From contig CAZFLX010000022.1 in NCBI GenBank assembly GCA_964519885.1, positions 1 through 39,066 of the forward strand: a stretch of 39,066 bases of DNA, given 5' to 3'. The notes under the pieces were generated by a model, which had not been told where the DNA came from, did no database searches, and worked only from the letters and a program-made list of their open reading frames with translations. Positions 17,601-25,744 of this stretch are shown piece after piece. How positions within the stretch are numbered: position 1 is the first letter of the stretch; the number at the start of each line of letters is the position of its first letter. A program made the translations under genes and the position numbers. This DNA comes from GCA-002282575 sp964519885 (GTDB lineage Bacteria; Pseudomonadota; Gammaproteobacteria; Thiomicrospirales; Thiomicrospiraceae).

Positions 17601-18947
17601 ATGACAGAAACCATTGCAGCGGTTGCTACCCCACCTGGTCGGGGTGGGGTGGGTATTGTGCGCGTGTCGGGCGATAAGGTTGCCGCCATAGCACAGGCGA
17701 TATTGGGCTTTATGCCGAAATCCCGTTATGCGCATCATGCCCCATTTCTGGCGGCTGATGGTCAGCACTTGGATGTGGGGATTGCGCTGTTTTTCCCCAA
17801 TCCGCATTCATTTACGGGCGAAGATGTGCTAGAACTGCAAGGTCATGGAGGCCCTGTGGTGATGCAGTGGTTGCTGGCGCGCGTGTGTGAATTGGGCGCA
17901 CGTTTGGCACGACCTGGGGAGTTCTCCGAACGCGCTTTTCTGAATGATAAGTTGGATTTGGCTCAAGCTGAAGCCATTGCCGATTTAATCGCTGCTACCT
18001 CGGATATTGCCGCGAAAAGCGCCTTGTCCTCTTTGTCGGGACAGTTTTCGCAAGAAGTGCATGATTTGGTTGAGTCGGTGATTAGGCTGCGTTTATATGT
18101 GGAAGCGGCGATTGATTTCCCTGAAGAAGAAATCGACTTTTTGGGTGATGGGGTTGTTTTGTCGCGTTTAGTCTCCATTCAGACGACACTTGCTAACTTA
18201 AGTGCTAAAGCCCATCAAGGAGCAAGGTTGCGTGATGGCATTAGTCTCGTCATTGCGGGTCAACCCAATGCGGGTAAGTCGAGTTTGCTGAATGCGCTGA
18301 CACGACAAGAAACGGCGATTGTCACGGAAATTGCTGGCACGACACGAGATGTGCTGCGTGAAGAAATCGTCATTCATGGCTTGCCGATTCAGATTATTGA
18401 TACCGCTGGCTTGCGTGACACTGATGATCCTGTCGAGCGTATTGGTATTGAGCGTGCTTGGCAAGCGATTGCGCAGGCCGATTATGCGCTTTATTTGGTG
18501 GACAGTCGAAAAGGCTGGACAGAAGCCGACTCTCAGCTGCGTGCAAAGTTACCACCACAACTGCCCGTTACCTTAGTGTGGAATAAACAAGACGCGGTCG
18601 GCGGTCATGCCGATGTGCGTCAGGATGAAGATGGCGAAACTTCGGTTTATTTGTCGGTGAAGACGGGCGATGGCTTGGATGCTTTGCGTGATCATTTGCT
18701 GGATGTGCTGGGAATGCATAATCTAGGTGAAGGGGTGATTTTAGCCAGAGCACGGCATTTAGATGCGCTAGCGCGGGCTAAATCGGCATTGGATAGCGGT
18801 TATGTACAACTCACCCAAGCCAATGCGGGGGAGTTATTGGCGGAAGAACTGCGTGTGGTGCAAGAAGCCTTGGGTGAAATAACGGGTGCTTTTCGTGCCG
18901 ATGATTTATTGGGTCGTATTTTTGGTGAGTTTTGTATTGGTAAGTGA
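17601..18947 (+). CDS. mnmE: tRNA uridine-5-carboxymethylaminomethyl modification GTPase MnmE
   Basis: With MnmG it modifies the wobble uridine of several tRNAs. The start at 17601 has an AAGGA site at 8 bp and gives MTETIAAVATPPGRGGVG, the normal family N-terminus; an ATG six codons upstream (17583) is less likely. The 448 residues hold the tetrahydrofolate-binding N domain, the G domain inserted in a helical domain (GQPNAGKSSLLNALT near residue 218, then IAGTTRD and DTAGL), and the C-terminal CIGK with the essential Cys. Its usual neighbours mnmG and rsmG are not present here. Confidence 0.97.
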   Translation: MTETIAAVATPPGRGGVGIVRVSGDKVAAIAQAILGFMPKSRYAHHAPFLAADGQHLDVGIALFFPNPHSFTGEDVLELQGHGGPVVMQWLLARVCELGARLARPGEFSERAFLNDKLDLAQAEAIADLIAATSDIAAKSALSSLSGQFSQEVHDLVESVIRLRLYVEAAIDFPEEEIDFLGDGVVLSRLVSIQTTLANLSAKAHQGARLRDGISLVIAGQPNAGKSSLLNALTRQETAIVTEIAGTTRDVLREEIVIHGLPIQIIDTAGLRDTDDPVERIGIERAWQAIAQADYALYLVDSRKGWTEADSQLRAKLPPQLPVTLVWNKQDAVGGHADVRQDEDGETSVYLSVKTGDGLDALRDHLLDVLGMHNLGEGVILARARHLDALARAKSALDSGYVQLTQANAGELLAEELRVVQEALGEITGAFRADDLLGRIFGEFCIGK

Positions 18948-19011
18948 CTTCCGCGTAGTTTCCCCTTGTTAAGGGGGAGGTATTCAATCCGTTAAAAGCC
19001 TGCATCCGCTG

Positions 19012-19042
19012 ATTAGGCTGTGGTAAAATTAGCCTAATTTTT
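19012..19042 (+). terminator. Hairpin plus T run between mnmE and thrB
   Basis: ATTAGGCT (19012-19019) and AGCCTAAT (19031-19038) form an 8-bp stem with an 11-base loop, followed by five T. It looks like an mnmE terminator. The loop contains TGGTAAAAT, an extended -10-like sequence that could start the thrB transcript. Confidence 0.6.
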
Positions 19043-19063
19043 CAGTTAATTTGAATGCACGCT

Positions 19064-20005
19064 ATGTCTGTTTATACCACCGTCACGGAAGCGCAGTTGC
19101 GCGATTATTTAACTCAGTTCGATGCGGGTGAGTTGATCGCTTTTGAAGGCATTAGTGCGGGTATTGAAAATACCAATTACTTTGTCGATACCAGCTGTGG
19201 TCGTTATGTGTTGACGCTGTTCGAGCAACATTCGATTGAAACCTTGGGTTATTTTTTGAAGCTGATGGCATGGTTGTCGGAAGCGGGTGTCCCCACCGCG
19301 CATCCATTAGCGGGTAAAGATGGTCAGTATTTACGCCTACTCTGTGGTAAACCTGCTTCTTTGGTGCAGCGCTTGCGTGGTAAGTCGGTGGAAGTGGCAA
19401 CCGCTGAGCATTGCTCGGTGATGGGGCAGGCCTTGGCGCAATTTCATTTGGGTGGTCGCGGTTTTGCCGAACAACGCGCGAATGACCGTGATCTAGACTG
19501 GATGCAATCCATCAGTGTCAAAGTCGCTTCGATGGCAGATGCCGAAACGCTCGCGTTCATTGATACGGAACTTAGTGCTCAACAAGCGGTTAATGTGACC
19601 AGCTTACCGAAAGGCGTGATTCATGCCGACTTATTTTTAGACAACGCTTTATTTGATGGTGAGCTGCTAACGGGCATTATTGATTTGTACTATGCCTGTG
19701 ATGGCGCTTGGTTGTATGACGTGGCGGTGACGATGAACGATTGGTGCCGTCAAGCGGATCATGGGCTAGATGCCGAGCGCGTAGTCGCTTTCTTGTCAGG
19801 TTATGCACGTGTGCGTGCTTGGACAGATGCCGAGCGTGCTGCTTGGCCGATGATGGTGCGTCGTGCGGCTTTGCGTTTCTTCTTGTCACGTTTGCACGAT
19901 CAACTGGTTCCTCGTGAAGGCGAGTTAACACAAACCAAAGACCCGAGTGTCTTTCGACAGTTGCTCACGCATCTGCAACACCAGTGTCCTGAGTTGGTGG
20001 GCTAG
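19064..20005 (+). CDS. thrB: Homoserine kinase, type II (ThrB2)
   Basis: It phosphorylates homoserine in threonine synthesis. This is the aminoglycoside-phosphotransferase-fold form, not the GHMP-kinase ThrB of E. coli. From the Met at 19064 it has 313 residues and opens MSVYTTVTEAQLRDYL. Motifs include ENTNYFVDT for nucleotide contact, the catalytic HADLFLDN, and GIIDLYYACDG with the metal-binding Asp. An upstream in-frame ATG at 19055 adds only three residues. The stop TAG overlaps the GTG of the next gene, so thrB heads a tightly packed plus-strand run. Confidence 0.94.
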   Translation: MSVYTTVTEAQLRDYLTQFDAGELIAFEGISAGIENTNYFVDTSCGRYVLTLFEQHSIETLGYFLKLMAWLSEAGVPTAHPLAGKDGQYLRLLCGKPASLVQRLRGKSVEVATAEHCSVMGQALAQFHLGGRGFAEQRANDRDLDWMQSISVKVASMADAETLAFIDTELSAQQAVNVTSLPKGVIHADLFLDNALFDGELLTGIIDLYYACDGAWLYDVAVTMNDWCRQADHGLDAERVVAFLSGYARVRAWTDAERAAWPMMVRRAALRFFLSRLHDQLVPREGELTQTKDPSVFRQLLTHLQHQCPELVG

Positions 20006-20556
20006 TGTTATCCATTCAACAAGCGGCTGAAGCGCTTCGTATTGGGGCGGTGATTGCTTACCCCACCGAAGCGGTTTATGGCTTGGGTTGTGATCCGATG
20101 AACGAAGCGGCGGTAGCACGCATCTGGCAACTGAAACAGCGTCCAGCGGCGATGGGGTTAATTTTGCTGGCGAGCGATTGGCAGCAACTCGTGCCTTATG
20201 TCGCTGAACTGAGGGATGAGCAGCATCAACAGCTGTTATCGACTTGGCCTGGTCCTCATACATGGATTGTGCCAGCGGCTGATACTACACCCGCTTGGCT
20301 CACAGGTGGTCGCGATTCGATTGCGGTGCGGATTACCGATCACCTTCCCAGTCTGGCGTTGTGTGATGCCTTTGCTGGTGCTGTGGTATCAACCAGTGCC
20401 AATTTACATGGTCAACCACCGTTACAGGATGCGTTTGAAGCGCAACGAATCTTTCAAGCAGAAGGTTTTGCTGGTGTCATGCAAGGCGAGTTGGGTGGAT
20501 TGGAAAAGCCGACGTCGATTCGTGATCTGCGTACGGGTGAATGGGTGCGTCGATGA
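20005..20556 (+). CDS. tsaC: Threonylcarbamoyl-AMP synthase, GTG start
   Basis: It makes L-threonylcarbamoyl-AMP from threonine, bicarbonate and ATP, the first step of t6A37 tRNA modification. The 183 residues carry the YrdC/Sua5 signature GAVIAYPTEAVYGLGCDP near the N-terminus, the KQRP substrate loop and VVSTSANLHG. The length fits TsaC rather than the longer Sua5. Translation starts at a GTG whose first base is the last base of the thrB stop (TAGTG), which indicates coupling. The pairing with a threonine-synthesis gene is suggestive, since threonine is the substrate. Confidence 0.95.
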   Translation: MLSIQQAAEALRIGAVIAYPTEAVYGLGCDPMNEAAVARIWQLKQRPAAMGLILLASDWQQLVPYVAELRDEQHQQLLSTWPGPHTWIVPAADTTPAWLTGGRDSIAVRITDHLPSLALCDAFAGAVVSTSANLHGQPPLQDAFEAQRIFQAEGFAGVMQGELGGLEKPTSIRDLRTGEWVRR

Positions 20557-21287
20557 GTTTGCCCCTCAGCGAAACCGAACTGGAATGGTTGGCAGAAACC
20601 ATGGGGCAAATTCAGCTCAATACCGAAGAGGGTATGTCGCTATCGATGGCGGACGGTTTTTTTACCGCTTTAGCCTTAGCGCCACAAGCGGTCTGCTCGA
20701 CCGAATGGCTAAGTTGGGTATTAGCAGAAGAACTGGATGTCGATGCGTCAGTTGAACAGCGGTTGCTGTCACTGCTAATGCGTCATTTTAATCGCGTGCA
20801 GTATGTCATTCGTCAGCAACAACCGCCCGAGTTTGAACCTGTATTTTTGTATCAAGTGGATAATGAAAAACCTTGGGTTGCCGATTGGTGTCATGGGTTT
20901 ATTGCTGGGGTGAACATAGCTCAAGAGTCTTGGCAGCTCGCCATGCCACGAGAGGAAGATGCGCTGACCTTAGAGTTATTGGTGGGTATGTCAACGCTCC
21001 TTCCCCCCGATGTCGATGCCAGTTTTTATGCACTGGTCGATGGTGAAGAAGAGAATGATGAAGCCGCGCAAATGGCACGTCAAATGCGCGCTGCTGCTTT
21101 CGATGCCTTAGATACTTATCGTGCCAAGTTTGATCCTAATGCTCATTGGGAGCAACTGTTAGAAGTCTGCGTGATGAGTCTGCGCGATCAACTATTGCAT
21201 CCCGAAACAATCGCCGACCTTTGCCCTTGTGGTAGCGGAAAAGCCTTTACCGATTGCTGTGGTGGCAGTGATCGACAATTACACTAA
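20553..21287 (+). CDS. UPF0149/YecA-family protein with SEC-C zinc motif
   Basis: Beginning at the ATG that overlaps the tsaC stop (ATGA), this protein has 244 residues. The N-terminal two thirds match the YecA-like UPF0149 fold: the acidic MSLSMADGFFTALALAP segment and the WVADWCHGFIAGV segment. The C-terminus ends CPCGSGKAFTDCCGG, a complete SEC-C motif that binds zinc as in the SecA tail. The family function is unsettled; links to SecA or ribosome-associated processes are inference. It is a paralogue of the next gene. Confidence 0.9.
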   Translation: MSLPLSETELEWLAETMGQIQLNTEEGMSLSMADGFFTALALAPQAVCSTEWLSWVLAEELDVDASVEQRLLSLLMRHFNRVQYVIRQQQPPEFEPVFLYQVDNEKPWVADWCHGFIAGVNIAQESWQLAMPREEDALTLELLVGMSTLLPPDVDASFYALVDGEEENDEAAQMARQMRAAAFDALDTYRAKFDPNAHWEQLLEVCVMSLRDQLLHPETIADLCPCGSGKAFTDCCGGSDRQLH

Positions 21288-21307
21288 CACGGATAAGGTC
21301 AGCGACT

Positions 21308-22060
21308 ATGCCAACTAAAAATACACAGCCAAAGCAAAGCTTCATTAAACCCAAAGCGGTTAAAGTCGCTGTGAATCCCTTAACCGATGATGAATTGGAA
21401 CTGCTAGACGCTAGTCTAGATCAGCTATTGGCTTCAATGCCTGAAGCGGATGCTGAGGCGCGTTTACCCTTATCTTTAGATGCGGTTGATGGCTTGTTCG
21501 CCGCACTCGCCTTGAGTCCAAAATCGACCGCCATTGGTGAGTGGATGCCGCTGGTGATGGGTGATGCCAGTTTTCCGAGCAAAGAGATGACGCAATCGGT
21601 GCGTAACTTACTCATTCGTCATTACAACGCTGTGGTGCATGGTTTGCGTAAAGCCGATATTGAAGATTTTCAACCTTTGGTTTCTTATAACGATCAAGAT
21701 CAGCCCGTCGTTTCCGCTTGGTGCGCAGGGTTCGTTTTGGGTTTTGAGCGTCAAGAAGAAGGCTGGGGCAAGCAAATGGATGATGGTGCTTGGGCAGAAC
21801 TACACGTGCTTTATGCGCTGAAAGACAGTGATGAGCAGGGTGAATTGTTTCTGGTCGAAGAAGCTGATGAGGGTGAGTATGAATTGTTCGAACGCCGTGT
21901 TGAATTGGTTGATCTGATGCGCGCTGAAGTGAGTGAGTTGTTGGAAGAGCCTGCGGATAATCTGGCACTCATTCATTTTGCGTTGACAGGGCTACAGGCT
22001 ACGCTCTTGTCAGAAAAAGCGGGTGTGAAACCTTCAACAGCAAGTAGACAGGTGCATTAA
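21308..22060 (+). CDS. UPF0149/YecA-family protein lacking SEC-C
   Basis: The 250-residue protein aligns with its upstream neighbour along the UPF0149 domain: LSLDAVDGLFAALALSPKS against LSMADGFFTALALAPQ, and VVSAWCAGFVLGFERQEEGW against VADWCHGFIAGVNIAQESW. It has a Lys-rich N-terminal extension of about 25 residues and lacks the terminal cysteine motif. A tandem duplication followed by loss of the zinc tail is the simplest reading. It lies 20 bp after the first copy and 1 bp before the uppP start codon. Confidence 0.87.
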   Translation: MPTKNTQPKQSFIKPKAVKVAVNPLTDDELELLDASLDQLLASMPEADAEARLPLSLDAVDGLFAALALSPKSTAIGEWMPLVMGDASFPSKEMTQSVRNLLIRHYNAVVHGLRKADIEDFQPLVSYNDQDQPVVSAWCAGFVLGFERQEEGWGKQMDDGAWAELHVLYALKDSDEQGELFLVEEADEGEYELFERRVELVDLMRAEVSELLEEPADNLALIHFALTGLQATLLSEKAGVKPSTASRQVH

Positions 22061-22061
22061 C

Positions 22062-22874
22062 ATGGAATTAGACATTGTTTTATTATTAAAAGCCGCTTTA
22101 TTGGGCATTATTGAGGGCTTAACCGAGTTTTTGCCCATTTCCAGTACGGGACACCTGATTATTATTGGCGACATGCTCGATTTTAATGATGAGAAGGGTA
22201 AAGTATTTGAAATTGCCATTCAGTTAGCAGCAGTGTTAGCGGTGATGTGGGCTTATCGTCAGAAAGTCAAAGACGTGACCACGGGCTTAGTGCGAAGGGA
22301 GTCGGCGGCTTGGCGATTCACTACTAATTTAATGATTGCATTTATGCCGGCAGCAGTGTTGGGCTTGGTGTTTCATGGTGCGATTAAAGAATTTCTGTGG
22401 AGTCCGATTAACGTCGCCATTGCCTTAATTGTGGGCGGTATTATTATTCTGTTGGTCGAAAAACGCATGACCCAAGTAGCGCCACGCATTCAAACGGTGG
22501 ATGACATGACGTGGAAAGACGCGTTAAAAGTCGGTACCGCTCAGTCGTTTGCGTTAATTCCGGGAACCTCACGTTCGGGTGCGACCATTATGGGTGGGCT
22601 GATTTTTGGCTTGTCTCGAACGGCAGCGACAGAGTTTTCATTTTTCTTGGCCATTCCGACGATGATGGCGGCAACCACTTACGATGTTTACAAAAATTGG
22701 CATTTATTTAGCCTTGCCGATTTGCCGATGTTTGCGCTTGGCTTTATCATGTCATTTATTGCTGCCATGATTGCCGTTAAAGCCTTGTTGCGCTATGTGG
22801 CGAGTCACACTTTCGTGCCTTTTGCTTGGTATCGTATTGTGTTTGGTTGTTTTGTGCTGTGGTATTTCTTATAA
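22062..22874 (+). CDS. uppP: Undecaprenyl-diphosphate phosphatase
   Basis: This integral membrane enzyme recycles the lipid carrier for peptidoglycan and other glycans by dephosphorylating undecaprenyl diphosphate; it also confers bacitracin tolerance. The 270 residues contain both family motifs: EGLTEFLPISSTGHL near residue 17 and PGTSRSGATIMGG near residue 168, plus about eight membrane helices. It is 1 bp downstream of the second YecA-like gene and 10 bp upstream of the lipoprotein gene. Confidence 0.97.
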   Translation: MELDIVLLLKAALLGIIEGLTEFLPISSTGHLIIIGDMLDFNDEKGKVFEIAIQLAAVLAVMWAYRQKVKDVTTGLVRRESAAWRFTTNLMIAFMPAAVLGLVFHGAIKEFLWSPINVAIALIVGGIIILLVEKRMTQVAPRIQTVDDMTWKDALKVGTAQSFALIPGTSRSGATIMGGLIFGLSRTAATEFSFFLAIPTMMAATTYDVYKNWHLFSLADLPMFALGFIMSFIAAMIAVKALLRYVASHTFVPFAWYRIVFGCFVLWYFL

Positions 22875-22884
22875 GGATGATGTC

Positions 22885-23199
22885 ATGAAAAAGTTATTAT
22901 TGCCTTTGTTATTGGTTGGTTTGGTTTCGGGATGTTCGTTTGTCAATATCACCGAAAAAGGCGAAGGGGTTCGGGTTGCTACCCTTTATGATATTGCCGG
23001 TTGTGAGCGCAAAGGCGCTACCGTGGTATCGGTAAAAGACAGTGTTGTCGGTATTGACCGTAGCCAAGAAAAAATCGATGCCGAGTTGATTATTCTGGCA
23101 CGTAACAGTGCACCCGATGTGGGTGGTGATACGGTAGTGCGTGAAGAGCGGTTAAGTGATGGGAAGCAGCGTTTCGGCATTTATAAGTGTCGTCGTTAA
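22885..23199 (+). CDS. DUF4156 lipoprotein
   Basis: A small lipoprotein of 104 residues with signal MKKLLLPLLLVGLVSGC, lipobox LVSGC and acylated Cys17. The mature part (GEGVRVATLYDIAGCERKG, then a GGDTVV segment and a final KCRR) matches the DUF4156 pattern, whose two cysteines could form a disulfide. The ATG at 22885 has an AAGGA site. The function of the family is unknown; the residue after Cys (Ser) predicts transport to the outer membrane. Its stop overlaps the preferred start of hemF. Confidence 0.88.
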   Translation: MKKLLLPLLLVGLVSGCSFVNITEKGEGVRVATLYDIAGCERKGATVVSVKDSVVGIDRSQEKIDAELIILARNSAPDVGGDTVVREERLSDGKQRFGIYKCRR

Positions 23200-24119
23200 T
23201 GGTGGCGATGATGACAGCAGAACAACAACTCGCAGCCGTTAAAGCTTGGCTGCTTTCATTACAAGACAACATCTGTGCGGGATTAGAAGCCATTGATGGC
23301 GGCAAGTTCGTCGAAGACAACTGGCAGCGTGAAGCAGGCGGTGGTGGTCGTACACGGGTGATGGAAGGGTGTACTGTCATTGAAAAGGGCGGTGTGAACT
23401 TTTCGCATGTGTATGGCGATGCCATGCCCGCCTCAGCGACGGCACATCGTCCAGAGTTGGCGGGGCGACGCTTTAATGCCATGGGGGTGAGTCTGGTCAT
23501 TCATCCGCGCAATCCTTACGCACCAACGTCTCATGCCAATGTGCGTTTTTTCATTGCCGAAGCCGATGGTCAAGAGCCGATTTGGTGGTTTGGCGGTGGT
23601 TTCGACTTAACGCCCTATTATCCTTTCGATGAGGATATTGTGCATTGGCATCAAACCGCTAAAAATGCCTGTGATCCTTTTGGCGATCAGGTTTATGCTG
23701 ATTACAAAAAATGGTGCGATGATTATTTTTATCTCAAACACCGTGGTGAAACGCGCGGTGTCGGTGGCTTGTTTTTCGATGACTTAAATGCGGGTGGTTT
23801 TGAGCATTGCTTTGGCTTAACGCAATCGGTCGGCAATGCTTATATCGATGCTTATGCGCCTATTCTGGCAAAACGAAAAGATACAGTTTATGGCGAACGT
23901 GAAAAAGACTTTCAGCTGTATCGTCGTGGGCGTTATGTCGAGTTTAACCTAGTGTTCGACCGTGGTACTTTATTTGGCCTGCAAACGGGTGGTCGTACCG
24001 AATCGATTTTAATGTCCCTGCCGCCTTTGGTGACTTGGAAATACAATTACACGCCCGAAGCAGGTAGTGCTGAAGCGCGCTTGACTGATTATTTGAAACC
24101 ACGAGAGTGGTTGGGTTAA
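23199..24119 (+). CDS. hemF: Oxygen-dependent coproporphyrinogen III oxidase
   Basis: It converts coproporphyrinogen III to protoporphyrinogen IX using O2, so the organism makes haem aerobically. Signature blocks are FVEDNWQREAGGGG, NFSHVYGDAMPASATAHRPE, WWFGGGFDLTPYY and FDRGTLFGLQTGGRTESI. Possible starts are ATG at 23187, 23199, 23208 and 23211. The one at 23199 shares bases with the preceding stop (TAATG), but 23211 gives the shorter N-terminus MTAEQQLA, typical of the family. Either yields about 302-306 residues. It closes the thrB-to-hemF run. Confidence 0.96.
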   Translation: MVAMMTAEQQLAAVKAWLLSLQDNICAGLEAIDGGKFVEDNWQREAGGGGRTRVMEGCTVIEKGGVNFSHVYGDAMPASATAHRPELAGRRFNAMGVSLVIHPRNPYAPTSHANVRFFIAEADGQEPIWWFGGGFDLTPYYPFDEDIVHWHQTAKNACDPFGDQVYADYKKWCDDYFYLKHRGETRGVGGLFFDDLNAGGFEHCFGLTQSVGNAYIDAYAPILAKRKDTVYGEREKDFQLYRRGRYVEFNLVFDRGTLFGLQTGGRTESILMSLPPLVTWKYNYTPEAGSAEARLTDYLKPREWLG

Positions 24120-24131
24120 GATCGCGAGAAC

Positions 24132-24156
24132 AGACCAGCTTCGGCTGGTCTTTTTT
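24132..24156 (+). terminator. UUCG-loop Rho-independent terminator after hemF
   Basis: AGACCAGC (24132-24139), loop TTCG, GCTGGTCT (24144-24151), then T to 24156. The extra-stable UUCG tetraloop and T run 12 bases after the hemF stop make this a clear terminator. Confidence 0.95.
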
Positions 24157-24231
24157 ATGTGGTGACTGAATGAATATGTTAAGATCATCCAATTGATATT
24201 ATGTTGATTGGTTGGAGTGGATTACCCCTAA

Positions 24232-24582
24232 ATGAAGCGTTTTCTGGTTTGGCTATTGTTGGGATTGATGCCTTGGTTGAGTTTGCAAACTCAAGCGGGT
24301 ATTTATGCGCCGCAACACCAACTGGAACATCAGCTGACCCACTTTAGCCATGTTGCACATCACCACGAATACAATGGTGAAATTCATTATGACTTATCTC
24401 AAGAATCTACTCAGCATCTGATTGAATACGATGCCTGTGCCCATCAAGTCAGTTTAATTCCTGAGTTTGTGTTGGTGAGGCTTGCGCCCTGTCACGGGCA
24501 AATTTACGCCCAAAGTTTAGCCGATCGTTTACCTTCACCTTTCCCCGATTCCTTGCAAAAACCCCCTAAACATAACGCATAA
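24232..24582 (+). CDS. Small exported His-rich protein, CzcI-like
   Basis: This 116-residue protein has a signal peptide (MKRFLVWLLLGLMPWLSLQTQA) and a mature part with HFSHVAHHHEYNGEIHY, DACAHQ and APCHGQ. The histidine-rich region and two cysteines suggest periplasmic metal binding. Size, export signal, HxxH clusters and position ahead of an adaptor-RND pair resemble CzcI, a small periplasmic protein linked to czc regulation. The match is by pattern only. It is the first gene of the efflux operon, 67 bp before the adaptor gene. Confidence 0.7.
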   Translation: MKRFLVWLLLGLMPWLSLQTQAGIYAPQHQLEHQLTHFSHVAHHHEYNGEIHYDLSQESTQHLIEYDACAHQVSLIPEFVLVRLAPCHGQIYAQSLADRLPSPFPDSLQKPPKHNA

Positions 24583-24599
24583 GTCCGCTTTATTTATTG

Positions 24600-24618
24600 G
24601 TACAGACAAATTCTGTAC
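24600..24618. repeat. 7-bp inverted repeat between the small His-rich gene and the RND adaptor
   Basis: GTACAGA (24600-24606), CAAAT, TCTGTAC (24612-24618) is a perfect dyad. It has no T run, so it is not a typical terminator. It may be a regulator site or an mRNA hairpin that sets the ratio of the two products. Confidence 0.4.
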
Positions 24619-24649
24619 TCTGTTCTAGCGATTTATATGGGGAATCCCT

Positions 24650-25744
24650 ATGCGTTTTATTCAATTTCTGCCCTTAGTCATGCTACTGAGTAGTTCAGGT
24701 CTTTTGGCTGCAGACTTACCCAGCATTACCTTGGATCAACAACAGGCGCTGGGCATACATACCACACCGCCTGTTGCCGATGATGTGGCGATTCGCGCTC
24801 AAGTGATGGCTGTGGTAAAACAAGCGCCAAGTGCTTTAATAACCATCTCGAAACCCTATGCACTGCAAGTCAAGCAGGTGCGCGTAAAGGCCGGAGATGT
24901 GGTTAAACAAGGCCAAGTGTTAGCGGAAATTTTTGTTCCTGAGCTACAAATGCTGGAGCATCAATATCACAATGCACTCAGCAGTGCCCAGTTAACACAA
25001 CAGAAAAAGCAACGCGAAGCCCAGTTGTTAAAAGAGGGCATTATTGCCGCAAAACAATATGAAGTGACGCAAATGGAATACCAGCAGGCTCAGGAAAATG
25101 CGCTAGCCATTTTTACGCAAATGGCACGTATGGGATTGACCGAGTCGGAATTGTCATTACTCAAAGATCCGAAAAATCGACATTTAGAAGGACTTATTAG
25201 TCTGAATGCCCCGGTTGAGGCTAAGGTGCAACAAATGGCTTTGGTTGTCGGTGATGGTTTTGATGCGAATCAACCCCTGATGACCTTGTTAACCAGTGAT
25301 GCCTTGACCTTAGAGATTCCACTCACGCAGACCCAACTGGGACAACTGCAAGTGGGGCAAAGTCTGAGCCTGATCGATGGTACCAGAGCGACCATTATTA
25401 ATATTCAAAACTTGCTTTCCGAAGCGCAAAAAGTAATGGTAACGGCTAGTTTTAAGCATCATACACTCAGGGCAGGACAGCGGGTGGCGGTGCTATTAAA
25501 TCAGGATGAAAACCAGGCAATACCAAGTTGGCGCTTACCCAGACAGGCGATTGTTTATGTGCAAAGTCAGCCACATGTTTTCGTTATCAACCAAGGTCAA
25601 CTCAGTGCAGTTCAGGTTGAATTGCTGCGAGCAACCCGCGAGGGTTGGGTGATCCTGTCGAAAGAGTTAACAGAGCAATCCGCCGTTGTCGTGAGCGGAA
25701 CCGCTGCGGCAAAAGCGATTTACACCGAAGGTGTTGCGCCATGA
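24650..25744 (+). CDS. RND efflux periplasmic adaptor (CzcB/CusB-like)
   Basis: A membrane-fusion protein of 364 residues with a cleavable signal (about 1-20, ending LLAA). It has a lipoyl/barrel-sandwich half (VRVKAGDVVKQGQVLAEIFVPEL), an alpha-hairpin rich in Gln and Glu (about 105-165), then the second lipoyl half and a beta-barrel. Such proteins link the inner-membrane RND pump to an outer-membrane channel. It overlaps the pump gene by 4 bp (ATGA). No metal-binding N-terminal domain of the CusB Met-rich type is seen. Confidence 0.9.
   Translation: MRFIQFLPLVMLLSSSGLLAADLPSITLDQQQALGIHTTPPVADDVAIRAQVMAVVKQAPSALITISKPYALQVKQVRVKAGDVVKQGQVLAEIFVPELQMLEHQYHNALSSAQLTQQKKQREAQLLKEGIIAAKQYEVTQMEYQQAQENALAIFTQMARMGLTESELSLLKDPKNRHLEGLISLNAPVEAKVQQMALVVGDGFDANQPLMTLLTSDALTLEIPLTQTQLGQLQVGQSLSLIDGTRATIINIQNLLSEAQKVMVTASFKHHTLRAGQRVAVLLNQDENQAIPSWRLPRQAIVYVQSQPHVFVINQGQLSAVQVELLRATREGWVILSKELTEQSAVVVSGTAAAKAIYTEGVAP

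Noticed and set aside
18962..18976. CCCCTT/AAGGGG hairpin after mnmE as terminator
   Set aside because: Only 6 bp with a 3-base loop and no T run; the hairpin at 19012-19042 is a better candidate.
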